Positions 26,550-38,266 of a stretch of 64,000 nucleotides of DNA are shown piece after piece. The stretch spans positions 133,135 through 197,134 of the forward strand of contig VXAU01001325.1 in assembly GCA_013399695.1 (NCBI GenBank). The letters run 5' to 3'. Below the pieces are notes generated by a model, which made no database searches, was not told the DNA's origin, and saw only the letters and a list, made by a program, of their open reading frames with translations. The stretch comes from Formicarius rufipectus (lineage: Eukaryota; Chordata; Aves; Passeriformes; Formicariidae). The first letter of the stretch is position 1, and each line of letters opens with the position of its first letter. The translations under genes and the position numbers were made by a program.

Positions 26550-27730
26550 TGTGCTGGTTTAAACTGGCAGGAGAAATTAATCCAACTCAGAATGGGATTG
26601 CAAGTCAGAATAGCAATTTAATAAAAAGATCACAAAATACATTGATACAGAAGGGAAATCTGTTTGACCCACAAAAGCACATGTGCAGCCCTGCACAGCG
26701 GGGCATGAGCAGAATGGAGCTCACCAACCCCTGTGCTGAACACCACATGGTCCCCCTGAGTTCAAAGTAAAAAGAAAGAAAGAAACTTGCTGGTGAAAAT
26801 AATAGCTGCAGTCCGGTCAACAGTGGCAGTCACAGTCCTGTTGAGGCATTGGTCCTCCTCTGGATCTGACCAGCACTCCCAGTCCCAAAACCTGAAGCTT
26901 ATCTATGCTTGGGCTCTGATGGGAATGCCCAGTCCCTCCCCCAGGGTGGGGAGTTTTGCAATGGGTGATTTACCCTGTGAGATGAATCCTGGCATATTTT
27001 TGGCATCCCTGATGGCCCATTAGCAGACATGACCCCTCAGGTGGGTCTGAAGGTGCTGATGACTCCCCAGAGAGGAGTCATAGGTGTTGTGGTGGTTTGA
27101 CTTTAGGCCTTCCTGGGAGACAGATCACATGGTTTGCTGTATCCAAGTGAAGTATTCCATCCTGTTTCACGTCAGCTTAGATACAAGAAGGGATAGACAG
27201 AAATTTTGAGTCAGTCCTTTTCTGGCGGTGAAGGGCATTGTTCATGGACCTGCTGTCTCTTCGGGGAGAGCTGCATATCTCTCTCTGGGAAGTAGACCTT
27301 GTTTACTTGTTCTTCATTGTTTGTGTGTGTGCATATAGTAATATTAAGTTCCTTTTTCTTCTCTGTACATGTATATATATATTTGTATAAATTCATACTG
27401 CTTCAGTAGTATTAGAATTCACTTTTCATCTAATGTGGTTCTCCCCTCCCTTTTCTCCCTGCAGTTGGGAGGGAGAGGAAAGCTGTTGTTTTGGGGCCTC
27501 TGGATATTTGCCTTTGGCCAGGGATAAACTACCACAGGTGTGAAGACAGGGAAACTTCCTTATCTCACAGAAGTTCCTAAACACCCAGCTTGTAGCTTGA
27601 TGAGTCAGGTGTGCCCTGGGCACCTGCTGCCAATGGTCTATTGTGAGCAGTTCATGAGAAAATGACACAGAGGGTTTAGAATACACACCCACACAGTGAC
27701 AAACTGATCCTGGCTACTATAACCAGGACA
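26550..27730. mobile_element. Outer solo LTR (ERVL-type), interrupted by a second LTR
   Basis: The element begins TGTGCTGGTT at 26,550 and ends AACCAGGACA at 27,730. These are inverted repeats with one mismatch and the TG...CA ends expected of retroviral LTRs. It is flanked by a 5-bp duplication AAAAT (26,545-26,549 and 27,731-27,735); 5 bp suits avian ERVL-type elements. No internal gag or pol sequence is seen, so it is a solo LTR. A second LTR with its own duplication sits inside; without it the outer LTR is about 727 bp. The orientation is uncertain. Confidence 0.85.
27088..27536 (+). mobile_element. Inner solo LTR (449 bp), inserted into the outer LTR
   Basis: It begins TGTGGTGGTTTGACTTTAGG and ends ATAAACTACCACA; TGTGGTGGTTT and AAACTACCACA are inverted repeats with one mismatch. 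It is flanked on both sides by GGTGT (27,083-27,087 and 27,537-27,541), the mark of a separate integration into the older LTR. No internal coding region is present. The TGTGGTGGTTTGAC start is of a kind common in songbird LTRs (recognition from memory), and it sets the + orientation tentatively. Confidence 0.85.
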
Positions 27731-27735
27731 AAAAT
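27731..27735. repeat. Target-site duplication AAAAT (outer LTR, right)
   Basis: Second copy of the AAAAT at 26,545-26,549. Confidence 0.85.
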
Positions 27736-29324
27736 AAAAGAAGCTGAGGACATCTTGCATTTCAAATCATAATTTGAAGAGAAATTGCTAGAGAGTTATT
27801 TCTTTCCATACAACATGTAGCAAGGAGTGAGAACTTCCATAGCATTTGGTATTTGTTGAAAAGCAAATGATTGGCATCCAAGGTTCACTTCTAACCCCAG
27901 GTAACTCTCTATACAAATAACTTAAAAATACTCTTTTGCCTGGGGGTATATTTTGAATCACAGAATACTTATAGCAGTGATAGCAGAGAGTTGCAGTGTC
28001 CTGTAATTTTCCCATAAGCACCTAATCATTATTTATGGATACCTCAGATGCTTTTGAATTCAGAGATCCAACAAATCTCATGTAAAACAAGCTGCAATTA
28101 ATAGTGTCAGTTGATCTAAATTATTCAGATAAAAACTGTATTTCTCTATACTGTATTTTCAGTTACTGAGCTATGTTCAGGCTCTAAGATGCTAAGTTAT
28201 TAATCTCTGTAAATTGGTGGAGTTTTTATCAAAAGACAGAAGGTAAGGCAAAGATCTATCATCAGGCAATTTTTAAGAATAAGCAGTAAATTTAAATGTT
28301 TTGCTGCTTGTATTTGAGATAGTGTGGACGCATACTTCAGAAGCATGGGCAGTGCCACTTCTTTTTGCAATGTGTGTACAGCATGCTTAGAGACTAGGCT
28401 TGAAAGGTTTCCTTCTCTTTGAAGCCTGGTCACCTCTGGGGAAGATTTTGGCTTTTCATGGGTAGGTTCAAGTAGGTGGAAGCAGAGGAACAAATTTTCT
28501 TATGGTCCAGCTCTGCTGGTCCACTGAGCAGGGCCTGGAACAGGACTGCAGAGAAAATTGGATGTGTGAAAGTGTGCAAAGTGTTGTAGTACCTGTAGGA
28601 CAACTGATGTGCTGGAAGTTGGAAACTCTAATTTTATGGCAGCTTTTTGATCTGCCCATTTCTTGCAGTGGTGGTTAACACATTTGAATTTGTGCTCTGG
28701 TACATAAAGTGGAAGAATCACTTTCCTCAGCCTGGAAACTTTGAGAAGCAGCCCCCTTCAAGGAAAAAAAAAAAAAATAAAAAAAGAGAGGGAAGGGGGA
28801 AGAATAAAGAGATATAACTCCAAAATAAGAAATTTTTTACGCAAAATAAAACTGAAAGCTAGCAACAAAGTGAATGTGCTGTTGTATTTTTCCTAGATCC
28901 TATGGTATACATTAAAATGAGGATAATTTGAGCTTTTTGATATAGAACAAGAGAGGGAGAAGAAAGAATTGGGGTAGTGTGAGAATCAGTGAAAACTGGT
29001 CTTATTTTTCAAAGTTTTAAGAATGAAATTCCTCATATATGGACTGACACTGGCCAGCTGGTACAAATGTGCTTTGAGGTAGCAACTGCCTCTTCATGTG
29101 CCTTTCTCAGTGTTGGTGCTTTTGATTATTATCAAATTTCATCAAGTCATATGTACAGGTAAGTGAAGATGAGATTTATTCCTGTTTTGTTTTTATAAAT
29201 CAGGATTGCCCACACAAGAAGATGGAGTTAAGATGCTATAAATGAGAAACTGCAAATGCATAATTATGCTGATGAAAACAGTTTTAACCATGACCTCAAA
29301 ATATTTTTCTTCTTTTTCTTTAAG

Positions 29325-29366
29325 AGGTCAAGGCACGGATACTCTTGGCACTTCTTGAATATACAG
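29325..29366 (+). CDS. PREX2: PREX2 small exon (42 bp)
   Basis: Encodes (E)VKARILLALLEYT, about human residues 1240-1254, the end of the helix that begins in the previous exon. It is the shortest exon seen. The acceptor TTTAAG ends at 29,324 after a strong C/T tract (TTTTTCTTCTTTTTCTT), and the donor is CAG|gtaatt. It enters in phase 1 and leaves in phase 1, so skipping it would remove 14 residues without breaking the frame. It differs from recalled human EVKCRLLLALLEYS at three or four places. Confidence 0.93.
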
Positions 29367-31660
29367 GTAATTTTACTTGTTTTGGGAGGGAGAGTAAGTG
29401 GATGTGGATGGTTTGAGCTTATTTTTACTTCTGGATATAACTCTATGTTTAGAGAAAGGGAAAAAATCTCAGATATGATAAAACCTGTTAATCAACAACT
29501 TTACCCCTGTGTTTACAGTGAGGATTCCTGAGGAATGCAATTCCAGACATTTTCAACAAACATTGCACATTCTTTTTTATTTTTTTTTAAATGCAAATTT
29601 TTTTTTGAAAAATGCTTTATCTGGTTGTTTACCCTGGTTCTTGGCAGATACAGTAACAACTAAACACTCAGCTTGTGCACAGTACATCTGCAGTCTTTCT
29701 TCTTTTGGTCTTTTTTGTATTTGCTTTTTTCTTTTCATTTCTATGTGTTCCCAGATGTAAGTTTCCAGACTTATATTACTATTTTAACTGTTTGTCAGGT
29801 TTCTTCAAAATATTAGAAGAGTTTTTAGTAATTCCTCAAGTGTTGTAAAATAAGAAGTGACCTGAGCAAATAGACTTGATTTTAAAAATTTTAATACAGT
29901 TTTCTGTATTTACATGGGTTTTAAGTTGGTAAATTCTGTAGCGTATTTTGTATGAAAATGTTGTTGTACAAAGAGCTTAAAGTGCTCATGTATGCAGAAT
30001 CTGATATTCAAGTAGTATTTAATGAGATTTAGAAACGAGGTGTTGGAGACACAAGAGGGCTGCCTCAGAAGCAGGCGATGGAGAGGAAGGCACTGAAAGT
30101 CAACTGCTGTCAAACAAAGGGAGATAAAATTGAGCAAAGCGAGGAGACAACGTATTTTGGGCTCAAATCCCTGAGTGCTGCTATGACATTGGAAAGGTTT
30201 TGACAATGGGGAAGCCAGTGGGGTTTTTGAAGCTGAAGATCTGTGGAGTTTTTAAAGATGAAAATTCTGCCTCTACTGGATTTGCACAACTTGAGATATT
30301 GGAGAGAGAGTGTTTAATTTGAATAATGAAAACACATTGAATCATAGTGTAGAAAGGGAAGTGATTTAAGCATTTATGGAAAACACTCCCAAGGTCCTGA
30401 GAAGCTAAAAAATGGAATAGAAGTGATAGTAAAAGATTGTTCACCATTATCAGTAGTTGAGGAAAGGAAGATTTCAGAAGCAAAGCAGACAGAATGAGGT
30501 TACTTTGATAAATACTTGGAGCCCAAGAAAAGCATATTTTTAAAGTCAGTATTAATTTTTTGAGTACAGAATTATTTTTGCTGACTTATCCAGTAATCTA
30601 AATTCTTGTCAGCTCCATTGAGAAGGAGAAAAGGAGTTAAGACTATAAGACTAAGGATGCAGAGGAATCTAGAAGAGAAGACAAATATTTTAGGTTTTGA
30701 AAAGACCTTGGTAATCACCTGATCTTCGTCTCTTGCTCTGAGAAAGATTGTCTACCTGTACCATTGTGATTGATGTTTGCCTAATAGCTCATAATGAAAA
30801 AAATTACTTGAAGACCTTCAGAAAAGAGGAGTAGAAGGAAGTACTGAATATTTATCACCAGTTTTGTCCTTTATTAAGAATATGTTTCCATTTCTATCTC
30901 TTTTGACCTTTAGCTAATCTAATGCCTGTGCCCTCTAGAATAAATTGGTAGGTTAGCTAGTCCCTAATTTAAATCAGCTGCTAATGATCAATAGACATGT
31001 ACCTAGGGACCTGTCCTGGACTTTCCTGGTGCTATAAATTTCTGCTGCTTCCTGGATATGTGATGCTGCTCTGTGATTATTTTATAGATTCATATTCATA
31101 TATGTTGTGTTTGGATAGCTTGTATTCTGATAGCAACACTCTGCACTTTACTGCAGGCAGTCTTCATCTGCCCTCCCCAGGGAAATTGTGGAGTTGACCA
31201 GATGATGCAGTTATATAAAGAGCTTCTTAAAATCCTTGCTTTCGGGTGGGAAGTAAATGTTTTTGTGCCCAGCTTGTTCTCATATTGCAACAAAGAGGTC
31301 TGACTCATGTCCTTCACCTTGTGACATAAAAAGTACACAGAACTGATGGCATGAACATTAAAATCTACAGGATAGATGTGCATTGTTTATGAAGAAATAC
31401 TTTAAATTCCAGATTTTAGACACACTCCTATGTAATTTTAGAATTAGAAAATAATCTGCCATTTTCCACATTAAAATATTTCATCATAGAGTACTGTTTA
31501 CTAGGAATAACATTAGGCTGTAAACTTGTAATTTACTTGACATTAAAATTACATGTTTTTATAATAATTAAAAAAAAAAATCCCAGCCGAGTTCCTTTGT
31601 TGATAATTAATCTCCTGCTCCATTTTGGCTTTTTCCCTTTTGGCTTTTACCCCGTCACAG
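29367..31660 (+). other. PREX2: PREX2 intron (2.3 kb)
   Basis: AT-rich intron without recognisable mobile elements or genes. The frame is open for 124 nt before the next exon, by chance. Confidence 0.8.
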
Positions 31661-31878
31661 ATAGCGAGATACAACTGAGGCGAGACATGGTCTTCTGTCA
31701 GAGCTTAGTGGCCACAGTCTGTGCATTTTCAGAGCAGCTAATGGTGGCCTTAAATCAGATGTTTGACAACAACAAAGAATATGAAATGGAGACCCTGGAG
31801 GCCAGCAGAAGGTGGTTGGAACAGATAGCCAGTGCAGGCCTTCTCCTTCATTTCCAATCACTGCTCTCGCCGAACCTG
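31661..31878 (+). CDS. PREX2: PREX2 exon: helical core of IP4P-like region (218 bp)
   Basis: Encodes (D)[20 protein letters not shown], then [40 protein letters not shown] and [12 protein letters not shown], about human residues 1254-1326. Long helices with heptad-like hydrophobic spacing suggest part of the helical bundle of the C-terminal half. It is the longest IP4P-region exon visible. The acceptor CCCGTCACAG ends at 31,660; the donor is CTG|gtaaga. It enters in phase 1 and leaves in phase 0. Local GC is clearly higher than in the introns. Confidence 0.96.
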
Positions 31879-34800
31879 GTAAGACTCCTCATGTGGCATG
31901 TTTGGTTGCAGCTTCAGTTTATGCCTGAACCAGGGACAGGGTTAAACAGATATAAGTGTGATTTTCTGCATTCTTTGTGCTTAGCTTGGTACTTAAATAG
32001 TTCCTATTTGGAAAAGTTGCAATTCAGATAATTACAGATGTGGGAAGTGTTTGGTTATGATATGGGAAATATGTTTTCCACAAAGACAGTATTCTATTTG
32101 TGGGGAGTTAGCAGATAGTGAGTTTACCCTTGTCTCCTCTCTGCTGTTCCCTGGGAGTGAATGTAGTATTAGGTTGTAACCAGAACTTCATTTTACAATA
32201 AATGACAATGCAAGATAAATAAAATAACTGGTTAAGTTAATTTTATCACCCTTTCCCCCAAAAAAACCAATCGGCCTGTAGTAATTGAAGGACTGAACAT
32301 ACTGGTCTGTTTTGCTTCTGTTATAGGGCAAATCCTTGTAGCTTGTCTGCATAATTGGAAATTAGCTCTTTCTTCACAAGGCTTGGCAAAGAGCTCTGGC
32401 TTAAGACACAATTAAAAAAGAGACATGGCTTTGTAGTCCTTTAATCTGCATCTATCCAAAGTGCTTCTTGAGCTATTTAAGATGCTTCTCACACTAGACA
32501 GGTTCCTGCTAACCAGAAGAACCAGGAAGCAGTCTGCATAGTCTGCTCCATGACAGTTTTCTCAGCCTTTAGGACTGCTCACTGAAAACAGCTGATTTGG
32601 TCCATCATACTGTGTAAAATTCCATGTAAATAACAGATGATATTCCTGGTGTCAAAGGTGTTCCTTCATTTCCTTGTCTCTTCGCAGCAAATTTGCTGAC
32701 AAGTTGGCCCAAGAAACTTTAGAAGCAGAAGAGACCAATAAAAATAAAGGAATTTGTGAATTACAATAATAAAGTATTAGTCTGTGCTATTGTTAGAGAG
32801 CACTGGCTTGAGCCAGTGTGAACAACAATCTCACAGGTAGTTGAGATACCTATATGCGCTTGTGTGGGACAGGGTGTGTCAGGACATGTGCACCTTTGCA
32901 ATCATAAAATCAGTACCTCAGAGAAACAGGAGAGCTCTTTATCCACATGAGGAGTTAAGTGAAAAAGGTACTGGGGAGCTTGGACTCAGGTCTTGAATAT
33001 TGGATGCTTTCTGGCATGGTGCAGCACCAACATGTCCCGGTGCTGGAATCCTTAGAGTTCAAGAGTAAATTGGGTTGGTGCCAGTCTTATGTTTTTCTGT
33101 GTGCTTTGTTTTCATGTTACCACAGAGTGACTGTTGTCTTTACAGCACAGAATATTTATATTTTTCTTTCAAGATCATAGTGATTTCCTTTGCAGTGAAA
33201 ATATATGCTGCTTAGCGATTTTTCACATAATCAGATACCAGCAGTATGCATGGTCAAATTGAAAGTAAAGTTCTGTCTTGTCTAACAGCTCTTAACCAAG
33301 GGTAATTTAAAGGCAACTTTTTCAATACATTCTCAGGACTATTTGTCTTACAAATGATCCATGTTATTTTAAACAAGGGTATTTGAAGGAAATTACACTC
33401 ATTATGGCCAGAGCCCAGTAAAGAATGAATCGTTGTGCAAGGATTTCCCATGCCACTGTATGGTTTTCAGACTATTTTGCTGACAAAATCCCTCTGTCCA
33501 CAGATTCTTAACTTGAACCAGGAGACTAGATATTTCTAGCAGATTTGCCTTTTCATAAGTACAAGGGGGAATGTTATTTCATTGTATAGATCAGGGAAAA
33601 TCATGGGATTTTTTTTTCTGTTCTATAATTCAGTAAACTATAGTTTAATTCTCAATTTATGGGCAGCTAGGTTATTATTCTTTGCCTTCCTTACTGTTTC
33701 AGTTCTTAGAAGGGGAATAATACATGCCTCAGATTTCCTTTTGACTCTTCCTAACCTGAAGTGGTAGGGGGAGGGTTGTATAAGGAATAGAATCACTCTA
33801 AGTGATTATTGATTTCTGTTGTAATTGCTCTACATATTTAATTCAAGATAACCATACCTTAAGATTACTATTTTCCTTTTAAAATATTTAGTAAAGTGTC
33901 TTGAGAAGTCCTGGATCTCTTTAACTATCTCTTTAGCTCAGGAGTACACAGAGTGAACCATAGGTGCAAATCAGAATATTGGCATAGCTACATACTTGAC
34001 TTGCACCTAGAGTTTTGTAGGTGAAGGTGCACCCTGAGCTGTACTGAGCTCTGAGCTGATGGTTGAACTATTGGTGCTTAGAGTGGACACAATAAACTCT
34101 TATCGGTTGTTCATAGGTGAGACCCTAAAGTTATGGCATTTTTAAAAGCATATCACTAGAAAGAAGAATTCAGTTTTTACATTTCCCCTCTATTGCCTTA
34201 TAAGCTAATCCTGGTGTCAAGACAAGGTCTTAAAGTCTTGTGTCTTACAGGATACTGACAGAATTGTTTGATTAAAAACCTTTAAGATCCCAGCCCTGGA
34301 GCTATGAGCTCAAGCAGGAGTTTTACTTTAAAAATACACAAGGCTCCAAAAAATTCGCCCACTGAATATTTAGGAGGGCTGTTGGTTCTTTAGTACCTTG
34401 AGGTATCATAAAGACAAGATGCTGCACAAGTTTTCTCAGGAGGTACTTTTACTGATAACTTTAGAAAATAAGGGAGAAAATAAGAGAACTTGGCAAAAGT
34501 TTAAAAGGGTAGCATACAACCAAAACCAAGTATTCCACAAAGCATTGACTTTGCAAATGCTCACCCATACAATTTAGCAAAATCCAACCCATTTGGTCCC
34601 AAGTTACCCAAAATACTAAGAAAGGAGATTAAGAGAAAAAGGAGTAAAGAAAGAGAGAAACTAAGAGAAAAATAACTACCACCAGAGAGTCGTGTGTGTA
34701 AGTTCAACTTACCCATAGCCAGGTGTCAGGTCTGCAGCGAAAATGGAGCCACGTGTTGCTGTTTTTATGTGCTCTGGCCCCCATGACCCACCCTCCCAGG

Positions 34801-35395
34801 TGAGACTCCCAGCACACTGGCCATTCTGGGGTTCTGGGCAGAGCAGGTGTCAGTGCTCCTGTCGTGCCAGCTGCTCTAAGGCTGGGCTAGGGGCTCCGGG
34901 GGCTGTGCTGTGGTGAAGTGCTCCTGGGCTGCCATGGACTAGCAGCTGCCCTGGGGTTGTCTCAGGACACTCGTAGGGTCTTGTGCGTGGGATACGGTGT
35001 TACCTCACCTCCATGAGATTTGGCCTATCCCTCCTTCCTCCCTGCGCCTTTCCCACACACACCACGCTTGAGTTGGTTCCAGCCCAGTAATTAATGTGAT
35101 AATCCAGTGTCTCTCAGAGCCATGAGAAGTAATGGTAGCTATAAATTACTTATTAATTTACTATGTGAAATGATAGCATTAATTTCCATAATCTTGGACT
35201 GGTAACAAAAAGGAAAGTGCCAATAGAAACAAAGATATTTACATTATCTAGGAGTTAAATAGGTTATACACTGCGTCAGTGAAATGTTGTGCAATGTTCT
35301 GGAGTTACTTTTATGTCCTGCTCTCTTATGTTATTTCTGTTAGGGAAAACATCTGTCTGAAATGACCTTTTCAATTTTTCTTTTGCCTTTTTTAG
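31879..35395 (+). other. PREX2: PREX2 intron (3.5 kb), with a GC/CpG-rich patch
   Basis: Mostly AT-rich. About 34,690-35,075 is clearly richer in G+C and CpG than its surroundings and may be an unrecognised repeat. No gene was recognised. Confidence 0.75.
34690..35075. other. GC- and CpG-rich patch of unknown nature
   Basis: About 385 bp with roughly a dozen CpG dinucleotides in an AT-rich intron, preceded by a purine-rich stretch (GAGATTAAGAGAAAAAGGAG). It has no convincing open frame. I could not find TG...CA ends or a matching flanking duplication, so an LTR origin is possible but unproven. An internal regulatory element is another possibility. Confidence 0.4.
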
Positions 35396-35498
35396 GCTGA
35401 TGAGCAAGCCATGCTAGAAGATACATTGGTTGCCTTGTTTGACTTGGAAAAAGTTACGTTTTACTTCAGACAATCAGAGCCAGAACCATTATTTGCGA
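35396..35498 (+). CDS. PREX2: PREX2 exon: [20 protein letters not shown] (103 bp)
   Basis: Encodes [20 protein letters not shown] then [14 protein letters not shown], about human residues 1327-1361. It is a conserved acidic helix ([18 protein letters not shown]), a strand (TFYF) and a variable acidic loop. Acceptor TTTTTTAG ends at 35,395; the donor is GA|gtgagt. It enters in phase 0 and leaves in phase 1, with the last codon A|AT (Asn) completed by the next exon. Confidence 0.95.
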
Positions 35499-36764
35499 GT
35501 GAGTAATTAGTATCTGGACTTTAGGGGTTTTTCTTTTTCTTTCCTAGAACACCACCTCCCACAGGGAATGTTATATAACTTGGAATCATGCAGAGAATAA
35601 GTAGATATGTAGCTCTTCTAACGTTCCTAGATGTCCTGAAATACAGCTATCATCACTGACAATGCAGAATCGTTATCTGGCAGTGTCAGCAACCTTGTGG
35701 GCAGAATTGTTTACTTAACTTAGCTTGCCATTGGGAGTATGTGACTGCATCAAGAAAGTCCCTGGAAGACCCCGTTGTTATTGAAGAAACTTGTAAAAAT
35801 AGCTTGAAGGTCTTAGTAAGGAAATGCAACTGACATGAAATGGAGAAGCATAAACCTAATTTCATTTTATCATCTGAAAAACAGAGTAGATCTTTGAAGA
35901 GTTCCTTGCAATGAGATGGCAAACACTGTTAGAATAGCTTTAAATTGGGCAATAAGCTTTCTCTGAGACCTGCTGCTGCAGACAGTCAGGGTCCTGAACA
36001 CTTCCTCCCAAAACTTGCACAGTTTACTAGGAAAGGACTGTCTGCGTAGCCTGTTCTTCATATACCCTTCACTTATTTTCAGCCATTACTTTATTAATAA
36101 GTGTTCAACCAGTATATATTTTCCTGCAGTGAACTTTGTTTAGTGAGCAAAAAGCCCTCAGTTGTTCCCCTTTCTCATAACTCCCCTGGGAAGGGAGGAA
36201 AGCATGTCTGCTTCACATCAAGCCATCCTGAAACAATTCCTTTCCTGGACTGAGACCACACATGAGAGAACTTCTGCAGTAACCAAAACCAAAGACAAAA
36301 AGCTACTCCACAAAGCTGCCTGTAGTCCTAAGAGTTCAGTAGTGCAGGGCTGGTAGTCAGGTAAGAATTATCCTGTATAAGACCATAGTTATTTTGGTGC
36401 GATTCAAGTCAAGCCCCCTTGTTAAGAGTGTTTTAAAGAAGCCCTGCTAAGCCAGGTAACAATATGTAGTTACAGGAGGGCCTCCTGATGGGGAGTTTAC
36501 CCTATACCTATGCCATGAACTCATATTTCTGCATCGTCCAACTGAGATGTCTGTGCTAATAAATGGGAAGTCTGTGTGTTCAAGGATTGTAATAAATTCT
36601 GTGTATTTTTTGGGTTTAGGTGCTGCCACCACAGTCACCCTGACTGTGGTTATAGAAGACAAGAACTGGCAATTGTTTTGTTTTGTTTTGTTTTTTTCAC
36701 TTATGATTCTGCAGACTCGATAAAAGAAAAAAAAATCTTTTTCTTATTACCAAAAGTAATGAAA

Positions 36765-36842
36765 AAGGTTCCTTTGGAATCCTTACCATTTAAGTACAAT
36801 GTGAAGGTTCCTTTGGAATCTTTACGATTTAGGTACATTTAG
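36765..36842. repeat. 39-bp direct tandem duplication
   Basis: AAGGTTCCTTTGGAATC starts at 36,765 and again at 36,804, a period of 39 bp. The copies differ at a few positions (CCTTACCATTTAAG against TTTACGATTTAGG). A further 10-bp step, AGGTACATTT, repeats just after. It is intronic, with no coding role seen. Confidence 0.85.
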
Positions 36843-37394
36843 GTACAAAGTCATTATGTTTTCTCGTTACTACTTTCGACTTGGAGACTTACCTATGGAA
36901 ACAGTACTTAAACAGGAGATATGTAAAAACATTAAATTGTTTTAAACTAGCTTCCTCTGAGCAATTTAGCCAAATAGGAAATTTTTGTCTACTTTTGCTT
37001 GTGCTCATTGCATGTTAATCATCTGTCATAACACACATGATGTACATTGAAGAATCCCTGTAATTGCAGAGTTATACTGCTAGTGGCCCCAAACTGTGCA
37101 CCAATCAATGTATTACGACATTTAGCCTGTCAAAGTGTCGTGTGATGTTCTCTTACAGTTTTCTATATCCTACCATAATAAATTTATTTTCTCTGTTGAG
37201 CCCTGATTTGTAATAATAGTTTCATTACTATGCTTATAGGTTTTGTATATTTACTATTCCATACAAATATGAGGAGAATCTGACTCTGTGTATCACAGTG
37301 ATATTATACATAGTGCACATCATGAAGGCCTGTGAAATGTGACTAAAGATATCCTTCCAGTGATTTCAAACTCTGTGCTGTAGATAGATGTGCA

Positions 37395-37820
37395 GCCTGT
37401 AGGCTGGGCCACCTCTCCTATGAGGGGAGGCTGAAAGAGCCGGAATTGTTCAGCCTGGAGAGAAAGTGGCTCTGAGTAGACCTTATAGCACCTTCCAGTA
37501 CCTAAAGGGAGCCTACAACAAAGCTGGAGAGGGACTTTCTGCAAGGGCATGTATTGATAGGACAAGGGGGAATGGCTTTAATCTGGAAGGGGATGGGTTT
37601 AGATTAGAAGAAATTCTTTACTGTGGTGATGATGAGGCACTGAAGCATGTTGCCCAGAGAAGTCGTGGATACCCCATCCAGCATGGGAGTGCTCAAGGCC
37701 CGGCTGGATGGGGCTATGAGCAACCTGGTCTAGTGAAACGTGCCGCTACCCATGGCAGGGAGGTTGGAACCTTGTGGTCTTTAAGATCCTACCAACCCAA
37801 ACCATTCTATGAGTCTATGT
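37395..37820 (+). mobile_element. CR1 LINE, 5'-truncated, + strand (about 425 bp)
   Basis: The text follows the 3' end of CR1 in sense orientation: CACCTCTCCTATGAGGGGAG, GTTCAGCCTGGAGAGAAAG, TGATAGGACAAGGGGGAATG, GGTTTAGATTAGAAGAAATT and the terminal CCATTCTATGAGTCTATG. It is decayed and non-coding; the 127-residue open frame over 37,466-37,849 is an accidental reading of this repeat. Confidence 0.93.
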
Positions 37821-38122
37821 TTCTCCATATTTACAGGCAACAGAAGTAGAATGTTGCCAACTACATAATTTGCTTGGCATTTTTCCTGTCATTGTCAGGC
37901 TGTCAAATATGACAGTCACTGCTTTTCTGTATATCAACTTCCTGATAATGGATAGGCCAAAAGTGACCAAAGCAACACTACATATAATGTAAAATACTGA
38001 ATATATCAGTTGTATCTGCAGTGATTTTTTTAATCTAACCATGTGAATTTTGGGTGCAGCAATTTCTGGAAAAGGATGTGTCATTGTTTTCAATGAAATT
38101 GTAACACTGACTGTATTTTTAG

Positions 38123-38266
38123 ATATACCAATCACATACCAAGCAGAAGGAAGCCGACAAACACTGAAGGTTTACTTCTATCTTGATGGCTACCATTTTG
38201 AACAGCTTCCTCAAAGGCTGAAGAATGGAGGGGGATTTAAAATCCATCCAGTACTGTTTTCACAAG
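38123..38266 (+). CDS. PREX2: PREX2 exon: [20 protein letters not shown] (144 bp)
   Basis: Encodes (N)[20 protein letters not shown] then [20 protein letters not shown] and HPVLFSQ, about human residues 1361-1409. A beta-strand pattern (LKVYFYLD), a Gly-rich turn (KNGGGFK) and the conserved HPVLF are characteristic of the P-Rex IP4P-like domain. The acceptor TATTTTTAG ends at 38,122; the donor is CAAG|gtaact. It enters in phase 1 and leaves in phase 1. Close to human along its whole length. Confidence 0.96.

Larger units (their letters stand above)
35499..38122 (+). other. PREX2: PREX2 intron (2.6 kb), with tandem duplication and CR1
   Basis: AT-rich intron with a 39-bp direct duplication at 36,765-36,842 and a CR1 copy at about 37,395-37,820, only about 300 bp before the next exon. 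Confidence 0.8.

Noticed and set aside
31537..32031. 164-codon + frame
   Set aside because: Only 31,661-31,878 is exon; the rest is intron read through by chance, with clear AG and GT boundaries at the exon edges.
34377..35110. Solo LTR around the GC-rich patch
   Set aside because: A TGTTGG start near 34,380 was tested, but no matching CA end with a 5-bp duplication could be found, so only a GC-rich patch is reported.
37466..37849. 127-codon + frame
   Set aside because: It lies almost wholly inside a CR1 copy and matches no CR1 protein frame.
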